NCBI GenBank assembly: GCA_913057785.1
Contig: CAJXPD010000087.1
Span: forward strand, 1 to 36,542
Length of the DNA stretch: 36,542 nucleotides
Source of the DNA: an uncultured Lewinella sp.
GTDB taxonomy: Bacteria; Bacteroidota; Bacteroidia; Chitinophagales; Saprospiraceae
Reading direction: 5' to 3'
The stretch's first letter is position 1. Every line of letters starts with the position of its first letter. Shown one piece after another: positions 33,243 to 36,542 of this stretch. The notes under the pieces are model-generated. The model was not told the origin of the DNA. It saw only the letters and a list, made by a program, of their open reading frames with translations, and did no database searches. Made by a program: the position numbers and the translations under genes.

Positions 33243-36200
33243 TTATTGCTTGATCCACTTCAAGGTTCGCAATTGATCACCTGCTTGGAATCGACAATAA
33301 AAGGTTCCCGAAGGAAGACGGCTGGTATTCACCTGATATGTATGCATTCCTGCTGGCTGATTCTCCTGTAGCAATGTTTGTACCAGCTGTCCATTGCTAT
33401 TGAAAAGATTAATTTGAACTGCACTGCGTTCTAGTAGGGTATACTCCAAAGTAGTAGCGCGCTGAAATGGATTGGGGAAGTTTCTTACAGCGAAAACCTC
33501 TTCCACCTCATCTCTTGTATTGGTCGTTGGTTCGGACTGTAGGCGCAGATTATCAATCATCCAACCCCAACCTTCCACAAAGGGATCAGAGACTAGTCGA
33601 AAACGCAGATACACCTCTTCTCCAGCACTAAAATGTTCCAAAAGATTAATGTCATGATTAAGGATAAGATCGGGAGAACCACTACGGTTTTGCTGATAAG
33701 CTTGCAACCACTGCGGATCGTATCGAGAATCATACCCTTCAATCGTTTCCCAGGTTTGCCCTCTATCCGTTGTGCCTTCAACGGTGACAAAGTCGTAGAA
33801 GAAAATAGAGGTGAAGTCATCCGTATCACCAGGTTCTACCAAAACAATCTCATCAAAAGTCAAAATGGAAAGATTTGGGTCGATCAAGATTGGTTTCTGA
33901 AAAACGGCAATAAACTCTTGATTCTGGCCGGGATAAGGGTGAGGTGAATGCAAGGCGGCATTATCGAAGCCTGCCTCCGTATAAGTATTGAACCCTAGAC
34001 GGGCAAAATCCGATTGTCCTTGATCAAAATCATTTTCATAATTACTAATGACATCTTCGTCCACATCATATAAGAAAGTCTCCGTAGATGATTTCAGGGA
34101 TTCACCATCCAAATAGGAAACGACCTCTATTCTACCTTTGACAATGGTATCATTAGGAATATTGAGACCAAACTCAAAAGATTCTGTAGTGGGATCCGCA
34201 TTGGGTCCCAAGACTTGGCGATCCTCCAATATCACCCCATCACCGACAGAAGCGGTAATCTGGATAACGGTAGAATCATAGACAGACCTCAATTGTGTTT
34301 CCCCTAATACCAAGCCATCAAAACCTTCTGCATTAACTTGTAGCTTTGGACCTAGCAATGCCTCAATTGGCTCATACCCCTCCAGCTCTGGAAGGCTTAC
34401 ACTCCAAATCCCTCTACCATGAGTGGCCAGCACTACCTCATCATTCACAATCTTCATCTCCCAAATCCCCACTGGGGGTAAGCCGTTGTCAGCATAGGCC
34501 CAACTACCTCCACCATCCAAGCTTTCAAACAAACCTATCTCCGTGCCAGCCCAAATTTGGTTGGTGTCAAAAGGCATTACCAATAAACTATAGACGGCCA
34601 CATCCGGAAAACCATTGGTGCTTTCGTCGATATTGCCAACAAAACCCGAGATATCCTCCCAAGTCTGGCCAAGATCCGTTGTTTTCAGAACCTTCGGGCC
34701 ATCAGCCATGGAGAACAGGGCAAAGGCCGTGTTCTTATTCATCGGGTGTGTCGCAATACCTGACACAGCACCCAATTTAGCCCTAGGGTAGTCATTAGTT
34801 GGGAAAAAGGAAAAGCCACCATCTGTACTCAATACCATCCCTTCCTCTTCAGACATCTCATTAGCGGTCCAAATAACATTCGGGCTAGCCAAAGAGACCT
34901 CAATCGGATTCCCAGATCGTCTAAAGGACCATTCGTTAGGCATTTGGATCACTTCCCAACTTCCTCCAAAATCATCCGAGCGAAGTACACCCAAATCACT
35001 GATGGCAAACACTAGGTCTGGATCTTGCTTCGAATTGGCTAATCTGGTGATGAAGGGGCCGCTCCCTGGTAAGTCCAAAGGTTGCCAACTCTGACCACCA
35101 TTTAAGCTTCTGTAGACATTGTTGAATTGAGAAGATTCCAAGATCTTATTAGGCTCAAGATAGTGCCAAGCAGCTTCAAAACCGTCTCCACTGGGTGCGG
35201 ACAACCACTCACTTAGGCTATCTGGATTCTCTAGGGAAAGCCAACTGCCATTATCCTGTGTTCCGCCAATGTATCGATCCCCCCCATTCATCTTGTCTAC
35301 TCCATAAAATTGCGAAGTATTGTAGCCTTTCTGCGTAGGATATATAATGCTAGATTGCCCAAAACCAACAAATTCTTCCTTGAAGCTATCTCCAGTTTGG
35401 GTGAAGGTTTCCCCACCATCTTCCGAAAATGCTAGTCCACCATCATTCGCATTCAAAAGATAAAATTCACCAGTCTCTTCATCTATCGGGATAAGTATTA
35501 TCGTATGATGGTCTACGTGAACCCCCTTAGTTCTAGCCTCTGGAAAGCTATTCCGATATTGGCTGTAGCCATCCGTTACCGGGAAAAAACTACCTCCATG
35601 GCTATCCCTAGTACCCGCGGTATCGACGTTTACACTAATACTTAGCATCGGCCCTGCCCCTGCCACAAAAACCCGATTGGAATCAAAAGGATGAATCGCA
35701 ATGGCATTATCATACCATCCTTGTCCGGATAGCCAGTTACCAAAACTACCTCTCACCTCTTTCCAATTCTCGCCGCCATCTTGGGAGAGGTATAGGGATG
35801 AACCGTTATTCGTTTCCGCTGCGAAATAAACGTAGTCTGGATAGGAAGGAGAAACAGCCAATTCCATTCGGCCAATATCGTCAGCCTCAAAGATAAGTTC
35901 CCAGGATTCTCCTCTATCTGTAGATCGAATAATACCTGTACTTCGGATGGAGGCATACAGAATATTAAAATCACTAGGGTCAGCTACAATATGTTGAATG
36001 GCCGGTCCAAAAACGCCAGCATCTGTATCCTCAGTCTGATATACGATCTCCCAAGTCTCCCCCCCGTCAACCGTTTTCAGGAGGTGACTTACCACTTGAG
36101 GCGAATCTTCCGGTACATCTATGCGCAGATCTACTCTCGTAGCCACCAAGGCTACATCAGGGTCTGCAGGATCCACGACAATCCGCATCACGTTGGCAAA

Positions 36201-36542
36201 CTCAGTTTCTGATGTCGTAGAGTTCAGCAGGCTCCAGGTCGTTCCACCATCCACACTTTTCCAAACCCCACTACCTTTTACCATACGACTATTAAAACCT
36301 TCTCCGGTGCCGGCGTAAATGACTAGGGGATCTGCGGCACTACCCGCCAAGGTGGTGACGCTCAAATTGCTGAAGTCATCGCTGATAATACTCCAGTTTT
36401 CTCCTGCATCTGCCGTTTTCCAAAGCCCGCCGCCAGCAGAACCAACAATCCAGGTTCTATGAGTAGGATCCCTAGGGTCTACCCAAACTCCACGGGTTCT
36501 TCCTCCAACGTTTCCTGGGCCGCGTTCAATCCAGGGTAGCAC
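33243..36542 (-). CDS. Exported BNR/Asp-box repeat protein with T9SS tail (N-terminus outside window)
   Basis: 1099 codons up to the window end; the frame is open at 36542, and the GTG there is not a believable start, so the 5' part and the signal peptide are missing. The visible region opens with ERGPGNVGGRTRGVWVDPRDP and carries at least eleven Asp-box motifs of the S-x-D-x-G-x-x-W type: KTADAGENW, KSVDGGTTW, KTVDGGETW, RSTDRGESW, LSQDGGENW, RSDDFGGSW, KTTDLGQTW, ESLDGGGSW and others. These form a multi-blade beta-propeller of the sialidase/Vps10/photosystem-II-stability type. From about 864 to 1000 lies a jelly-roll-like region (LRFRLVSDPFVEGWGWMIDNL), and from FPNPFQRATTLEY (about 1021) a T9SS Por tail. 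It is secreted or surface-bound. Substrate or ligand is unknown; no catalytic sialidase arginine triad was identified. Confidence 0.9.
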   Translation of the reverse strand: MLPWIERGPGNVGGRTRGVWVDPRDPTHRTWIVGSAGGGLWKTADAGENWSIISDDFSNLSVTTLAGSAADPLVIYAGTGEGFNSRMVKGSGVWKSVDGGTTWSLLNSTTSETEFANVMRIVVDPADPDVALVATRVDLRIDVPEDSPQVVSHLLKTVDGGETWEIVYQTEDTDAGVFGPAIQHIVADPSDFNILYASIRSTGIIRSTDRGESWELIFEADDIGRMELAVSPSYPDYVYFAAETNNGSSLYLSQDGGENWKEVRGSFGNWLSGQGWYDNAIAIHPFDSNRVFVAGAGPMLSISVNVDTAGTRDSHGGSFFPVTDGYSQYRNSFPEARTKGVHVDHHTIILIPIDEETGEFYLLNANDGGLAFSEDGGETFTQTGDSFKEEFVGFGQSSIIYPTQKGYNTSQFYGVDKMNGGDRYIGGTQDNGSWLSLENPDSLSEWLSAPSGDGFEAAWHYLEPNKILESSQFNNVYRSLNGGQSWQPLDLPGSGPFITRLANSKQDPDLVFAISDLGVLRSDDFGGSWEVIQMPNEWSFRRSGNPIEVSLASPNVIWTANEMSEEEGMVLSTDGGFSFFPTNDYPRAKLGAVSGIATHPMNKNTAFALFSMADGPKVLKTTDLGQTWEDISGFVGNIDESTNGFPDVAVYSLLVMPFDTNQIWAGTEIGLFESLDGGGSWAYADNGLPPVGIWEMKIVNDEVVLATHGRGIWSVSLPELEGYEPIEALLGPKLQVNAEGFDGLVLGETQLRSVYDSTVIQITASVGDGVILEDRQVLGPNADPTTESFEFGLNIPNDTIVKGRIEVVSYLDGESLKSSTETFLYDVDEDVISNYENDFDQGQSDFARLGFNTYTEAGFDNAALHSPHPYPGQNQEFIAVFQKPILIDPNLSILTFDEIVLVEPGDTDDFTSIFFYDFVTVEGTTDRGQTWETIEGYDSRYDPQWLQAYQQNRSGSPDLILNHDINLLEHFSAGEEVYLRFRLVSDPFVEGWGWMIDNLRLQSEPTTNTRDEVEEVFAVRNFPNPFQRATTLEYTLLERSAVQINLFNSNGQLVQTLLQENQPAGMHTYQVNTSRLPSGTFYCRFQAGDQLRTLKWIKQ

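Noticed and set aside
36540..36542. GTG at the window edge as the start of the BNR protein
   Set aside because: No signal peptide follows, and the sequence begins in the middle of the first propeller blade; the gene continues outside the window.

Overview
The window looks like chromosomal DNA from a Bacteroidota bacterium, most likely of the Saprospiria (Lewinella/Haliscomenobacter type). Three things point there. Two secreted proteins end in type IX secretion (T9SS) sorting tails of the FPNP type. Several genes are preceded by the Bacteroidota -7 promoter box TAnnTTTG. The protein families (PCMD-free Cys-rich Ig-like adhesin, S24 regulator, membrane coiled-coil HhH protein, OmpA-like proteins) are typical of that group. 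Genus-level placement is inference.

Layout. 1-3575 (-) is the N-terminal 1191 codons of a giant secreted Cys-rich Ig-like repeat protein whose end lies outside the window. 4176-5738 (-) is an uncharacterised helical-repeat protein. 6378-7713 holds a 4'-phosphopantetheinyl transferase (+) and a NarL/FixJ response regulator (-), convergent with one base between them. 7714-8991 has no gene but contains a strong orphan terminator, so possibly a small RNA. 8992-9429 (+) is a small exported protein. 9511-13228 (-) is ftsK followed by a serine beta-lactamase-like lipoprotein. 13798-15246 (+) is a two-gene unit: a thiamine-binding-like small protein and a class V aminotransferase. 15421-16155 (+) is an S24 (LexA/CI-like) regulator with several inverted repeats in its upstream region. 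16673-20311 (-) is an M36 fungalysin-type protease with a T9SS tail. 20563-25505 (+) is rlmB, a tandem OmpA-like membrane protein, a membrane coiled-coil/HhH protein and uvrC. 25630-28640 (-) is an N-terminal-OmpA protein and a SPOR-type lipoprotein, each followed at its 3' end by a copy of the same roughly 100-bp palindromic repeat. 29179-32118 (+) is a penicillin-acylase-family enzyme and an SGNH hydrolase. 32120-33145 (-) is a LacI-family regulator. 33243 to the window end (-) is a BNR/Asp-box repeat protein with a T9SS tail, lacking its N-terminus here.

How they fit together. Core housekeeping genes (ftsK, rlmB, uvrC) are interspersed with envelope and secretion cargo. The exported acylase, SGNH hydrolase, M36 protease and beta-lactamase-like lipoprotein suggest extracellular or periplasmic breakdown of polymers and amides. 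No mobile-element gene, CRISPR array, rRNA or tRNA was seen. The most unusual signals are non-coding: the duplicated palindromic element with a compensatory base-pair change, the operator-like palindromes before the S24 regulator, the crossed terminators between the S24 and M36 genes, and an orphan terminator at 8239-8269.
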